From assembly GCA_050084515.1 (NCBI GenBank), contig CM114271.1:9424001-9488000 (forward strand): a DNA stretch of 64,000 nt. Direction: 5' to 3'. The position numbers and the translations under genes were made by a program. Source of the stretch: Blasia pusilla (lineage: Eukaryota; Marchantiophyta; Marchantiopsida; Blasiales). Positions within the stretch are counted from its first letter, which is position 1; every line of letters begins with the position of its first letter. Shown piece after piece: positions 53,821-64,000 of the stretch. The notes below the pieces were generated by a model. That model made no database searches, was not told where the DNA came from, and was given only the letters and a program-made list of their open reading frames with translations.

Positions 53821-54216
53821 ATGGTGGAGGAAGCCGGGAAGAACTTTGAACAACAGATGATCAAAGAAATATCTTATGTCAACAAACACTGGAAACGCCC
53901 ATTTGATAACCATGAAAAGCCACTCCCGGAACTACCACCAAAGATTACAGTCGATCTTGAGCAGCTTACTCCATTTGCATCCTTGGATGTCTTTGTCCAG
54001 AACAAAGTACTTGGGACTTCGTTGGTCGTTGTTAAGTGGAGAGAGAAAATGAGGAATCACACACCCAATATCATTAACAAACCTTTGACTATTCATGGCC
54101 ATTTTCCGTTTGCAACTGAGTTTGAATATAGGATTAGAAGACACAATTATGGATTTAGATATAGCACCTTGAAGTGTTCGCCGGGGTGGCTCGCATTTGA
54201 GGGAGGGGGTATGTGA
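53821..54216 (+). CDS. Unidentified retroelement coding tail of D3
   Basis: 131 residues starting MVEEAGKNFEQQMIKEI, with PELPPKITVDLEQLTPFASLD, LVVVKWREKMRNHTP and, at the end, STLKCSPGWLAFEGGGM. It ends inside the polypurine tract and LTR start, as the last frame of a plant LTR element often does. VVKWREK resembles the tail of gypsy integrases, but this is not decisive. The upstream polyprotein is missing. Confidence 0.45.
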   Translation: MVEEAGKNFEQQMIKEISYVNKHWKRPFDNHEKPLPELPPKITVDLEQLTPFASLDVFVQNKVLGTSLVVVKWREKMRNHTPNIINKPLTIHGHFPFATEFEYRIRRHNYGFRYSTLKCSPGWLAFEGGGM

Positions 54217-55208
54217 TACCCATAATTTTGTAAATTTGCGGATTAATACATTTTCATTCAACTTGAGTATGGATCTCTTCAAGGATGAAGACTATTTGAA
54301 GTAAATTTTGCAGATATAAGACTGTATGAATATTATTTTTGAGTATTCGATATTATGAGAAGTATTACAGTAGAGTATGAAGCTCCTAGGATAAGGCAGA
54401 GAGGTAGAACATCAAGGATTTGCCTTGGAGGAGAGGGAAATAAATTCACGAAGTCTAAAGACCAAAAGCAAAGCTTAGCAAAGACAACAAAGCCTAATAA
54501 AGAACCTGTTTATGAAGTGCTTCGCTCTTGAACAAAGCATGATGAATAAGAAGAAGCAGAAGTTCTTCGCTCTTCAACGAAGCACCAAGACGAAGCAGCA
54601 ATGCTTTGCGGAAGAATGAAGCACTTGGAACAAACGCAAAGAATGTTGCGCTTCATCTTCAAAAGAAGAGGAAGTGCTTCGTCTTCAAAGGAAGAAGAAG
54701 AGATTGTGACTTCGCAACGAAGATAAGACTGTTTGCGATTTCAAGCCGCATACCATTAGAGTAGTTAGGCTAGGAAGAGGCGTGACTTTTCTGACTAGAT
54801 AGGAAGGTAGGACAGTTAAGATTAGCGGATTTGTAGGGATCACAGTAAGAGTCAAGAGAATCGTAGATCAAATTAGTTACAAGATCCCAATAGGTACTAG
54901 CTTCACAAGAAGCGCTTTAGGACTACTATTGTTTGGAAGAATATTTAAAGACCATCAAGGTAGTTACTTTCATCACTCTCTTACAAAGTCTTTATGATGT
55001 AGGAATGGTCCAAGCAAGAGAGTAGTACCGTCTCGTGCTTGTATATACTTTGAAGCTTTCTCATTCTTGATGGAATAGTAAAGAATTCCCTTCCTTCATT
55101 TTGATATTCATGAATCATCTTATTGGATCTGCAGAGTGAAGAGTGGATCACGAGAGCACTTTCACCACTAGAATAATCAACAGCGAGTTGTAAGAAATCT
55201 GTTTGATA
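54213..55208 (+). repeat. Type-D LTR of D3, truncated
   Basis: It starts TGTGATACCCATAATTTTG directly after the polypurine tract and follows D2 to GAAATCTGTTTGATAGAG before meeting the E5 terminus. It contains many GAAGC/GCTTC motifs at 54480-54720. It is more diverged from D1 and D2 than those are from each other. Confidence 0.75.
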
Positions 55209-57441
55209 GAGAGGGGGGCTGGTATTCTGGCAGGAGAGAGGAAGAGAAGAGAGGAAGAGAGGAGAGTCTCTCTTAAAAAAAAAAGGGCCAAATCCGCCTC
55301 CTCTCTTCAAAACTTTTTGACATATTTGAAATTTTTGTTTGCTTTCAAATTCATTAAATCTTTAAAAGAGAGTAGGTAGTGGTCCACATTCGGGCCTTAA
55401 GAAACCTCCTTTTTTCAGGGGGCGAAAAACAAGTAGACATCATAAGACCACGAAAAACATTTTTCCATCACTCTCCATGTGAGCCTAAGTTTCTTCACAT
55501 TTCTTATCTCAGTCTACAATAAGGTGTGCCCAAGGGTATTTTTGTTGGAGGACCATTGGCAAATAATTTGACCAAAACTAGCAATCTCATCTCAATGAAA
55601 GGTTCAAATAAAGACTCTAACGATGGTCTCAACAGACTGTGGTGCTTTCCAAGGTTTAACTTCTCAGAATATTTGGTTGACATTATGGATTGACATCTCT
55701 TCTTGCAAAAGAAAGGCACAAGGAAATGCTTGTAAATGATTGTTGATTCTTCTTGCAGAAGGAATCAATACTCATCATACATTATGGAAAACCATTGGCA
55801 ACACTGTACCAAAATGAGAATTGTTGACCTTCCCCCATTCCCAAGTGTCTCTAAAGTGTTAATGTGTCATGAGACCTCACCCGAATGCGCATCGGGTACA
55901 ATGCCAACCTCTCTTTTTGTAGGGATTTTTGCCTTCATCATGCCCTCCCTTGAATTGCTCCATAATGAATGGTGTCTTCTCAAGACCAACTTTGTGAAAT
56001 GTGAACACACGAGACGATAATAGAACCAAAATATTGTTAGCTGTCTAGAGTAAAGAGGAACTGATGTCCCTTTATTCAGATCATAAATTTGAGAAATCGA
56101 GAAGCTGCACCCCTCCCAATCCGTCAGAATTTTACAGGTTGCAACTCTTGCAACCCGTTGGAATCAAATGGCTTGCACCCCTTGCAAGCAAGCTTACCAT
56201 AACAAAGGAAAGATTTTGAGAAGTGATTCCATTCCACCCTGCACCCACACAAATCCAACAGGTTGGGAATCCGAAATGGCAATTCTACAGGTAGTAGGAA
56301 TCTAGCACGTCTTAGAGAAGAAAAGAAGCCTTCAACTGGTTTGACGATACTAGGGGAACGAGCCAAGAGTGAGGAAGCCCGCCACAATGCCTCAGAAGTT
56401 GGTCTCATAGGCAAAGAGTCCGATCACTCAAGTAGCCAACCTGTCGGAATCCGACAACTTGCCTGGAAATGGTTAAAAAGTTTCAGTGGTCAAAAAGTGG
56501 AAAGTTGCAACCCATCAGAATCTGACGGGTTGCAAAATAAACATTATGAGTAGCTAGACGAATACAATCGACTAGTCCAAAAAAAATATTCAGCAAACTT
56601 TTACAAACACCATTATCGTTTGGAAAAATCTTGTCCTTTATTACATCCGAAGGAAGCTCGGAAATGTACATTTGATCTAGTTTATGATTTCTTCAGCCTC
56701 GTCATCTACAAATTTACTCCTAACTCTCCTAGGTTCATGTACAAGAGGAATGTCCAAGGATACAAGTGGCTCCTTTGGTCGATTGTAGACGGGGATCGAA
56801 AATGTTGGCAAATTTGAGAGCCTTGCCCCCCCCTAGGTACACCATAACAGTCCCATGTAACCTGATTTGAGTCCCACCGCCTTCCTCGGCAATAAATCTT
56901 GTACGCTCTCCAAGGTGACACCTATTCAATATCAATATGTGCTCCGTCCTTGGAGATACCATCATGGCAATTCGATAGGTAGTAGGAATCCAACACGTCT
57001 TAGAGAAGAGAGGAAGCCTAAGACTTGTTTGACAAAACTAGGGGAAGATGCCAAAGTGAAGAAACCCGCAAGAATGCCTGTAAAGTTGGACTAACAGGGA
57101 AAGAGCCCGATCACTCACGCAGCCAACCTGTCGGAATCCGACAGGTTGCCTGGAAGTAGTTAAAAAGGTGCAGTGGTCAAAAAGTGAAAAGTTGCAACCC
57201 GTAGCTATCCGACGGGTTGCAATATAAACTGTCGGAGTACATAGACGATCACAATCGACAAGACCAAAAAAGATATTCAGCAAACTTTTACAAACACCAT
57301 CATCGTTCAAAAAAATCTTGTCCTTTATTACATCCGAAGAACTATACCTTTGATCTATTGTATGAATTCTTCTGCCTCGTCATCAAATAAATCCCTACTC
57401 CAAAACGCTGCAGTCAATATGGGTCCTTGAGTTCTTTGAAC
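55209..57441. repeat. A-side end and 3' region of E5
   Basis: 55209-56690 is the terminal non-coding segment with an AGAGG tract at 55231-55267 and palindromes at 56117-56170, 56438-56465 and 56503-56533. 56706-56965 holds, on the minus strand, the unrecognised frame also in E2 (RAYKIYCRGRRWDSNQ). 57038-57441 repeats the earlier end, with palindromes at 57120-57148 and 57192-57220. No confirmed gene. Confidence 0.68.
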
Positions 57442-57954
57442 TCACTCGACATCGTCCGAGAGCTCTTCCAGAATTAGTGTCGGCCTTGCCCTCCCGATTT
57501 TTGGAATCATGGGAAGTGACAATGGTGTCACTACCAATGGTGGGTTTGGAACCAGAGCTCTTGGCTTTGGAGGAGAGTTGTACGCCCCAACTAGCCTGTT
57601 GTAATTTGCCTTTGCCTCTTTGCAAAGGTCAAACAGTTCCTACCTTCCCTCAAGGCAGAGAATGTTCTTGCCACTCTTCCGGGCGCCTCTGATACTCGCC
57701 CCTAAAAGGCCCACTAAGTCGAACACCAAGTCACTCGGCCTTGAGCAGAGCTCGATGAGCGTTTGCATCAGCGCTGACAACTTTTCCCTTCCTCCAAGTA
57801 AGGGGGTACCATTTTGCATGTAAATTCCTGGGGGGGAATCGTATAAACTATCTAAGCTGTATCCATCGGAGGATGGATCCACTAGATCGAGGATCTGAAA
57901 CACTTGGAAGTTGTGCTCGGGCCTTACAAAACAATAGACAAAGGAGTAGTCCAT
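57442..57954 (-). pseudogene. Gene A copy A3, exon 4 (methyltransferase motifs X and I)
   Basis: Minus strand, 170 codons, the same length as in A1. MDYSFVYCFVRPEHNFQVF, LSALMQTLIELCS, then RPSDLVFDLVGLLGASIRG and GKNILCLEGR. One TAG follows at 57637 (GR*ELFDL). The tail SDDVE precedes the TGA. The CTGTAAAGATGG context at 57951 gives a TACAG acceptor on the minus strand. The altered SAM loop is the same as in A1. Confidence 0.7.
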
Positions 57955-58477
57955 CTGTAAAGAAGCAGGTTGGAAACAATGTCAACAGCAAGAAAGAGCT
58001 ACTTTCAGTATGCAACAACAAGAAAGGTCTACTATCAGTATGGTGACACAATGTGCAACTCGTCCCCAAAGAACTTCGCTTAACCCCAGAGAACTTAGTT
58101 ATCGTTCTAACATTGGAGCAACCTGTCAGAGTCCGACGGGTTGTTTTACAAGTGTTAGTGATTTTTTTTGCCATGAGCAACCCGTCGAAAGGCGAGCGGT
58201 TGTTGGCTTAGAGCAGCCCATGGTTGGCTAAGAGCAATCCGTCCCTTTTAGACGGGTTGTATCATTCCGAAAACACAAGGAAAATCATAAGTACTTGCAA
58301 CCTGTCGGAACCCGACGGGTTGCATTCACCCAATGGAGACTTGCGGTAAATTTGCAACCCGTCGCTTTCAGATGGATTGCACCAGCAAAATCTCCAGCTC
58401 AGACAATCTGACGGGTTGCATGCAGATAGGCAACTTGTTGGAGCAAGACAATTTGTATATGGATTTAGAGCCCTTAC
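57955..58477 (-). repeat. Intron 3 of A3 with palindromes
   Basis: Bordered by GTAAGG donor and CAG acceptor on the minus strand. Palindromes near 58117-58143, 58178-58202, 58233-58260, 58300-58325, 58354-58381 and 58405-58420. It is the best-preserved intron 3 of the set. No gene is seen. Confidence 0.75.
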
Positions 58478-60033
58478 CCGGTTTTGACTCGTCGCCGATC
58501 TGAGTGGATACTTGTTCTTGATGACCCACGATTGCGCCGTCCTCCACTTCAATGACATCTTGACGCACTGCAGGTTGAAGACCTCATCCTTGCTCCCTCC
58601 AGTCAAGACCAAGTAACAACCCCTGTCACTGAGATAAGCGTCTACAAAGGAAAACAGGAGCGCGATCTGGTCATAAGAAAGAGGGACATTCAAGTCTGGG
58701 ACATTGTCAGATCGATTCTCGTCCCACAAGCGCAACCCAGAGGGTAAATCAACGATGAGGAGATCCACCGCCACCTCCTCGACCTCCCCATGGACCGTCT
58801 AGGGAGCATACTCGTTTTGTTGAAGCTTCCGTCCCAGCGTTTGTCGATGGTGGGTGTCGACGCTTGGGAATTGAAACTTTGCAGCTCATCTAGAATATTC
58901 GTGTAGTGAATGATGACGTTGTCCAGGTCGTGTTTTCTCTATGTCTTTCCAAGGATGATGGAGTGTATTCCACATCCTGGTCTCCTCCCTGGGACAAACC
59001 TAGCGCCTCTCGCTTCCGCTTCTCCCGAGTCTGCCGTCAGCTTGTTGGGATCTCTACTACCTCAGACTCTGGTGGAGTCTTTTTGGCGCACGACCTGGTC
59101 TGACCCTCTCTCCCCGCTCGCCCGGACGATTTCGCCTCTCGCCTTGAATTCTCAGCCTCTTTTTTGGAAGACTCGACCTCGGAATTCTTTGATCCTCTCG
59201 CCTTAGCTTTGAGACCCGCTATAGATTTGTCCTTTGGCGGTGACGACCTTGGACACCAACTCCGCTGTCTCGAGGGCTTGCTCCTCCGCATCTCCTTCGA
59301 AAAAGTCTTCACGCTGCACGAAATTTGGGATGTCGTCCCTACCTACAACCATTGCATCATACACGTGTCGAAGATTTTTATCGATGATGTCCTTGGGGTC
59401 GTTGAAGTCCAACCTGATGGGGCAATTCTCCACCTCCCAATCAAACATGCTTTGAGCCATCTCCATGTCGTAGATGGAAAATTTCTCTCCATCAGGCGAG
59501 AAGCCCACAATTTGCAGGCTGCCGGTATTTTTCGCCACGTACTTGCATTCTTACAATGGACGAGGTACCTGAACACCATGTGTTGGGAAGCTCTTTGTTG
59601 AGATGCATCGGCCGTGTGCTCTTGAAGATCTTGCTTTTATTTGCGAAATCCCTTTTCTTTGCCTCTATTTCTTCATCAAGGTCTGCCTGAGGGAGGATGT
59701 GATCCTTGAACATCGTCCTGAAGCCTAGTTTTTTTATGGGCTTATCCCGGATGTCATCCAGCCAAAGTTCAAAATCTTCAACACTCTCCACGTTTGCTTC
59801 CTCTGGAACTGGCTCTATTTCTTTCAGCTCCGCTTGGAGACCCACGAGCATGGACTTCCCGAGAAGCCGCAACCCATCCCAGAATGACCATTCACGGAGC
59901 CAGTGGGAGATCACTGGTTCAGAGACACCCTGAGGATGGTGTGCCGCCCTCTTTTGGGCCTCTGTGCCCTCGAGACTGATTTTCATCAGTCGGATTCTCC
60001 TAAATTCCGAAATTCCATACAAGGCAAGTCTAG
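58478..60033 (-). pseudogene. Gene A copy A3, exon 3 (linker and methyltransferase motif IV)
   Basis: Minus strand. From the top: RRIRLMKISLEGTEAQKRAAHH, VISHWLREWSFWDGLRLLGKSMLVG, the FKDHILPQADLDEEIEAKKRDFA helix, CPIRLDFNDPKDIIDKNLRHVYD, FFEGDAEEQALETAELVSKV, the basic REKRKREARG, and VEEVAVDLLIVDLPSGLRLWDEN with SYDQIALLFSFVDAYLS. Segments are joined across frameshifts near 59620, 59240 and 58900. The catalytic-site equivalent is DLPSG. The exon is cut at 60033 by E6. Confidence 0.7.
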
Positions 60034-61823
60034 GGGGGCTCGTATTCTGGCAGGAGAGAGTAAGAGAGGAGAGGAAGAGAGGAAGAGAGGAGAGTCTCTC
60101 TTAAAAAAAAAGGGCCAAATCCGCCTCCTCTCTTCAAAAAATTTTGACATATTTGAAATTTTTGTTTGCTTTCAAATTCAGGAAATCTTTAGAAGAGAGT
60201 ATTTAGTGGTCCACATTTGGCCCTAAAAAAACCTCCTCTTTCCTAGGGGCGAGAAAAAAGGAGACATCATAAGACCACCCTAAACATTTTTCCATCACTC
60301 TCCATGTGAGCCTAAGTTTCTTAACATTCCCTGTCTCGGTCAACAAAAAGCAATGCCCTTGGTATTTTTGTTGGAGGACCACCCGGATGGGTACCTCTCT
60401 TTTTGCACGGATTGTTGCCTGCATCATGGCCTCCCCTAAATTGCCCCATAACCAACTTTCTGTCGGTTATGAATGGTGTCTGCTCGAGAAAGTTGGTCTT
60501 GAGGAACAAATCAGATCCTTAGGTTGAGAAACCGAGAAGGTGCACCCCTCCCAACCCGTAAGAAAGCTCACCATAAGAAAGGAAAGATTTTTAGAAGTGA
60601 TTTTCTTCCACCCTGCACCCACGACGATCTAACAAGTTGGGAATCCGAAATGGCAATCCGACAGGTAGTAGGAATCCTGCACGTCTTAGACAAGAAAAGA
60701 AGCCTACAACTGGTTGGACGAATGAAGGGGAACAGCAAAAGTCAAGAAGCCCGCCACAATGCGCCGAAGTTGGTCTCACCGGATAGAGTCCGATCACTCA
60801 GCGATCAACTTTTGCCGGATCCGACAGGTTGCCTGGAAATGGTTAAAAAGTTGCAGTGGGCAAAAGGAAAAGTCGGAATCATACGGGTTGTGAATTGTAA
60901 TTCGAGTAGCTAAAAGAACACAATCCACAAGTCCAAAAACATATTCCAAAGCAAACTTTTACAAACACCATTATGGGTTGAAAAAATCTCGTCCTTTATT
61001 ACCTCGAAGGAACCTCGAAATGTACATTTCACCTAGTCTATGATTTCTTCACCTCGTCATCTACAAATTTACTCCTAACTCTCCTCGGTGTGGTACCAAA
61101 GGAATGTCCTGGGATTCAAGTGGCTCCTCTGGCCGATTGTAGACGGGGATTGAAAATGTTGGCGAATTCGAGAGCCTTGGGCCCCCCCTAGGTACACCAT
61201 AACGGTCCCATGTAACCTGTCTTGAGTCCCACCGCCTTCCTCGGCAGTATACCTTGTACGCTCTCCAATGTGACACCCATCCAGTATCAATATCTGCTCC
61301 GTCCCCGGTAATACCACTATAGCAACCGCACAGGTAGAAGGAATCCAACACGTCTGAGAGAAGAAAAGAAGCCTACGCGTGCCTTTACGAGTTGAGGGGA
61401 AGGTGCCAAGGGAAGAAGCCCGCCAGACTGCCTCTTAAGTTGGACGAACAGGCAACCTGTCGGAATCAGACAGATTTCCTGGAGGTGGTAAAAAGGGTGC
61501 AGTGGTCAAAAAGCGAAAAGTTGCAAGGAGGAGAAATCCGACGGGTTGCAGTGGTCATAAAGTGAAAGTTGCAAGCAGGAAAAATCCGACAGGTTGCAAA
61601 GTAGAAGTCCGTGGAGTACATAGACGATCACATTCGAAAAGAAAAAATGATCAGCAAACATTTACAAGCACCACCATCGATCGAAAAAATCTTCTACTTT
61701 ATATCCTACGAAAAAAGCTCGGAACTGTACATTTGATCTATTCTATGAAATCTTTTGCCTCATTATCAAAAAACTCCCTACTCCAAACGCTGGAGTCAAG
61801 CTGGGTCGTTGAGTTCTTTGAAC
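60034..61823. repeat. A-side end and 3' region of E6
   Basis: 60034-61050 is the terminal non-coding segment, closely matching 1-870. 61061-61351 (minus) holds the unrecognised frame with DGADIDTGWVSHWRAY, RRWDSRQVTWDRYGV and YNRPEEPLESQDIP, here open for 96 codons. 61352-61823 is the repeated end with palindrome remnants at 61443-61475 and 61520-61600. No confirmed gene. Confidence 0.65.
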
Positions 61824-62277
61824 TCACTCGTCATCGTCCGAGAGCTCTTGCAAAATCACTTTCGGCCTTGCCCTCCCGATTTTGGGAATCGTTGGAAGTG
61901 ACGATGGAGTCACAACCAAGGGTGGCTCTGGAACCGGAGCTCTCGGCTTCGGTGGAGAGTTGTACGCCCCAACGAGCCTTTCATATTTTGCCTTTGCCTC
62001 CTTGCAAAGGTCAAACAGTTTCTGCCTTCCCTCGAGGCAGAGAATGTTCCTGCCACTTTGCCAGGCGCCTTTGATACTTGCCCCTGAAAGTCCCACTAAG
62101 TTGAACACCAAGTCACCCGGCCTTGAGCAGAGCTCGATGAGCGTTTGCATCAGGGCTGGCGACTTTTCCCTTCCTCCCAGAAGTGGGGTACTGTCTTGCA
62201 TGTAAATTCCCGGGGGGGAATTGTACAAACTATCTAAGCTGTACCCATCTCAGCATGGATCCACAGGATCTTGGATC
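61824..62277 (-). pseudogene. Gene A copy A5, exon 4 (5' part lost)
   Basis: Minus strand: YNSPPGIYMQDSTPLLGG, SPALMQTLIELCS, RPGDLVFNLVGLSGASIKG, GRNILCLEGRQKLFDLCKEA and the acidic end SDDDE. The first 25 or so codons are replaced by intron-like palindromes, and a TGA lies near 62251. The strand before the SAM loop ends in Asn where A1 and A3 have Asp. Confidence 0.68.
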
Positions 62278-62719
62278 TTGGACGGGTTGTCTTGTCCCGG
62301 ACCAACCCGTCGGAACCCGACGGGTTGTAGTTGCTTTTGGGTTTTCCCAGTTGATTTTGGTTTTTGGATGCAACCCGTCGGAAGGCGCGGGTTCCGCCCA
62401 GAGCAGCCCATGCTCGCTGAGAGCAACCCGTCGCTATCGGATGGGTTGCATCCAAAACCAAAATCAACCGAAAACCTAACAAAGAATCGCAACACGTTGG
62501 GTTCCGACGGGTTCTGTACACCGCGGTTTTCCCTGTGTATGTGGGAAAGATGCAACCCGTCGGAAACCGACGGGTTGCTCTCAACCGAGCATGGGCTGCT
62601 CTAAGCCAAAGAACCCGTCGCAGCCGACGGGTTGCTCACGGACAAAAAACCCAGATTGACTCTCATTCTACACATCATTATAAGATAATTGAAATTATTG
62701 TACAGGAATTGAGCCTTAC
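62278..62719 (-). repeat. Intron 3 of A5 with palindromes
   Basis: Palindromes at 62302-62328, 62369-62396, 62423-62450, 62489-62515, 62552-62578 (perfect 12-bp arms around AAA) and 62609-62634. The donor GTAAGG lies at 62719 on the minus strand. No gene is seen. Confidence 0.8.
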
Positions 62720-64000
62720 CCGAATCTGACTCGTCGCGGATCGGAGTGGATACTCGTTTTTGATGATCCACGATTGTGCCGTCCTCCACTTTAGCGACCT
62801 CTTGACGCACTGGAGGTTGAAGAGCTCGTCATCGCTCCCTCCGGTCAACACCAAGAAGCGACCCTGTCACTCGGATAGGGCGTCGCAAAGGAGAACAAAA
62901 GTGCAACCTGGTCATAAGTGAGCGGCACATTCCACTCGGTACCTCGTCGACGGATTCTTGCCCCAAAGTCGCAACCCGAGGGCAGATCGGCGATCAAGAG
63001 ATCCACCGCAACCTCTTCGACCACTCCATTCACCGCCCAGGCAGCGTGCCCGTTTCATTGGAGCTTCCGCCCCCAGCGTTGTCAATTTTTTCGATGGTGG
63101 TGTCGACGCTTGAGAATCAAGCTCTTCGACTCATCCAAGAAAGGAGTGAATCGAAGGAGGACGCTTGTCAGTCGTTGTTTGTCTGTGTCTTCCCAAGGAT
63201 GATGGGCTGTATTCTCCTTGGGACAACCCGTGCACCTCTCGCTTCCGCTTCTCCCTAGCCTGGGGACGGCTTGTCGGGGTTTCTATGACCTCGGATTCTG
63301 GTGGCGTTTTTTTCGCCGAGGACCTGGTCCGACCCTCTCTCCCCGCTCGTCCGGATGATTCCGCCTCTGGCCTTGAATCTTCAGCCTCTCTTTGGGAAGA
63401 CTCGGCCTATGAATTTTTCCCTCCCCTCGCCTTGCCTTTGAGACCTGCTGTGGATTTGTCTTGGGCTGTCCGGACCTTGGAAGCCAACTCAGCTGTCTCG
63501 TGGGCCTGCTCTTCTACATCTCCTCCGAAGAAGTCTTCAGGCTAGATTGGGGATGTCATCTTGTCTTGAGGCCACTACATCATGAAGCACTCGTAAATCC
63601 TTATCCGTGATGTCTTCAAGGTCGTTGAAGTCGAGCCAAATGGGGAAATTCTCCACCTCCCAACCGGACATGTGCTGCCCCATCTCCACGTCGTACATGG
63701 AGAATGTCTCTGCATCCGGCGGCGAAGCCCACAATTTCAAGGCTACCGATAATTTTCCCCACTACCTGCGTTCTTACACTGGACGAGGTACCTGGAGACC
63801 ATCCGTTGGGCAGCTTTTAGTAAAATAGAATCAGCCGTCTACTCTTGTAGACTTCGCTTCTTCTTCGCTTGATCCCCTTTGTTCCCCTCTACTTCTTCGT
63901 CAAGCTCTGCCTGAGGGAGGACGCAAACCTTGAACATGGTCTTGAATTCTGGGTTTTTGGTTGGCTTGTCCCGGATGTCGTCGAGCCAAACCTCAAAATC
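62720..64000 (-). pseudogene. Gene A copy A5, exon 3 (partial)
   Basis: Minus strand: FNDLEDITDKDLRVLHDVVA, MYDVEMGQHMSGWEVENFPIWLDF, AKVRTAQDKSTAGLKGKAR-like, then VVEEVAVDLLIADLPSGCDFGAR with TYDQVALLFSFATPYPS. The catalytic-site equivalent is DLPSG. Frameshifts near 63540, 63200 and 62870 break it. It extends past the window end toward the ParB-like exon. Confidence 0.66.

Larger units (their letters stand above)
52806..55208 (+). mobile_element. Type-D LTR retrotransposon remnant (D3), 5' truncated
   Basis: A coding tail (53821-54215), a polypurine tract GAGGGAGGGGGTA (54200-54212) and an LTR starting TGTGATACCC (54213). The LTR matches D2 but stops at about 55208, where E5 begins, about 230 bp short. 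The stretch 52806-53820 holds no frame I recognise; 53270-53580 is rich in CTCTCTCA/GAGAG runs. Confidence 0.65.
55209..60033. mobile_element. Composite element copy E5 (gene A3, truncated)
   Basis: Begins GGGGGCTGGTATTCTGGCAG, the A-side terminus, then the non-coding end, the 3' region and gene A3 on the minus strand. It stops in exon 3 at about 60033 where E6 begins with the same terminus. The exon upstream of this point is not in the window. Confidence 0.75.
60034..64000. mobile_element. Composite element copy E6 (gene A5), runs off the window
   Basis: Starts GGGGCTCGTATTCTGGCAGG inside exon 3 of A3, with the AGAGG tract at 60056-60103, and continues in the same order as E5. Being placed inside E5 suggests a later insertion. 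Its other end and any target duplication are outside the window. Confidence 0.75.

Noticed and set aside
1-64000. tRNA, rRNA or single-copy host genes
   Set aside because: None was recognised on either strand; every convincing coding segment belongs to a transposable element.

Overview
The window reads as repeat-rich nuclear DNA of a plant-lineage eukaryote. The evidence is plant-type Ty1/copia and Ty3/gypsy elements primed by initiator tRNA-Met (TGGTATCAGAGC-type binding sites), TATA boxes of the form TATAAATA, GT-AG introns in degenerate genes, and the absence of any prokaryotic operon. I cannot fix the species; a charophyte alga or an early-diverging land plant is only a guess. I found no single-copy host gene, tRNA or rRNA. 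Nearly every base belongs to transposable elements, mostly decayed and nested.

The backbone is a large two-gene DNA element, called 'the composite element' here, present as six partial or near-complete copies in alternating orientation: E1 (1-16657), E2 (about 18283-30205, the most complete, about 12 kb), E3 (35712-43514), E4 (43515-52805), E5 (55209-60033) and E6 (60034 to beyond the window). Gene B is a two-exon, MULE-like transposase with an N-terminal Cys/His-rich region, a DDE-type core and a C-terminal SWIM zinc finger. Gene A starts about 1-1.3 kb away on the opposite strand. It has four coding exons: a charged coiled-coil N-terminus, a ParB/Srx-like domain (DGNHR/K), a long charged linker, and a C-terminal region with the motif order of a beta-class N4/N6 DNA methyltransferase (motif IV, then X, then I). 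A and B share a divergent promoter region with a TATA box on the A side.

The second theme is a 27-bp palindrome (arm GCAACCCGTCGGA plus its complement around one free base). It occurs dozens of times in introns, the divergent promoter region and the 3' region of the composite element, and I saw none in recognised exons or in the retrotransposons. Between the A and B promoters it forms regular arrays with a 67-bp period in all four copies that retain that region. In intron 2 of A it forms a 64-bp-period array of a variant in which both arms have changed together (GCAACTC...GAGTTGC).

Layout: E1, with gene A6 on the minus strand, is interrupted by gypsy-1 (1136-6214, minus, 5' LTR and tRNA-Met binding site present, 3' end lost) and gypsy-2 (6474-9891, plus, carrying a PHD-like finger), followed by transposase B1 on the plus strand. 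A small A fragment and a type-D LTR (17053-18277) follow, then E2 (B2 minus, A1 plus). A copia element (30206-35711, minus) carries a clean gypsy-1-type solo LTR with 5-bp target duplication. E3 (A4 minus, B3 plus) and E4 (B4 minus with an inverted duplication, A2 plus with a type-D solo LTR in exon 1) follow, then the remains of a type-D retrotransposon (52806-55208), then E5 and E6 with genes A3 and A5 on the minus strand.

Every A and B copy seen has at least one disabling defect, and different A copies lack different parts. Functional statements about A and B therefore rest on the copies taken together, not on one intact gene.
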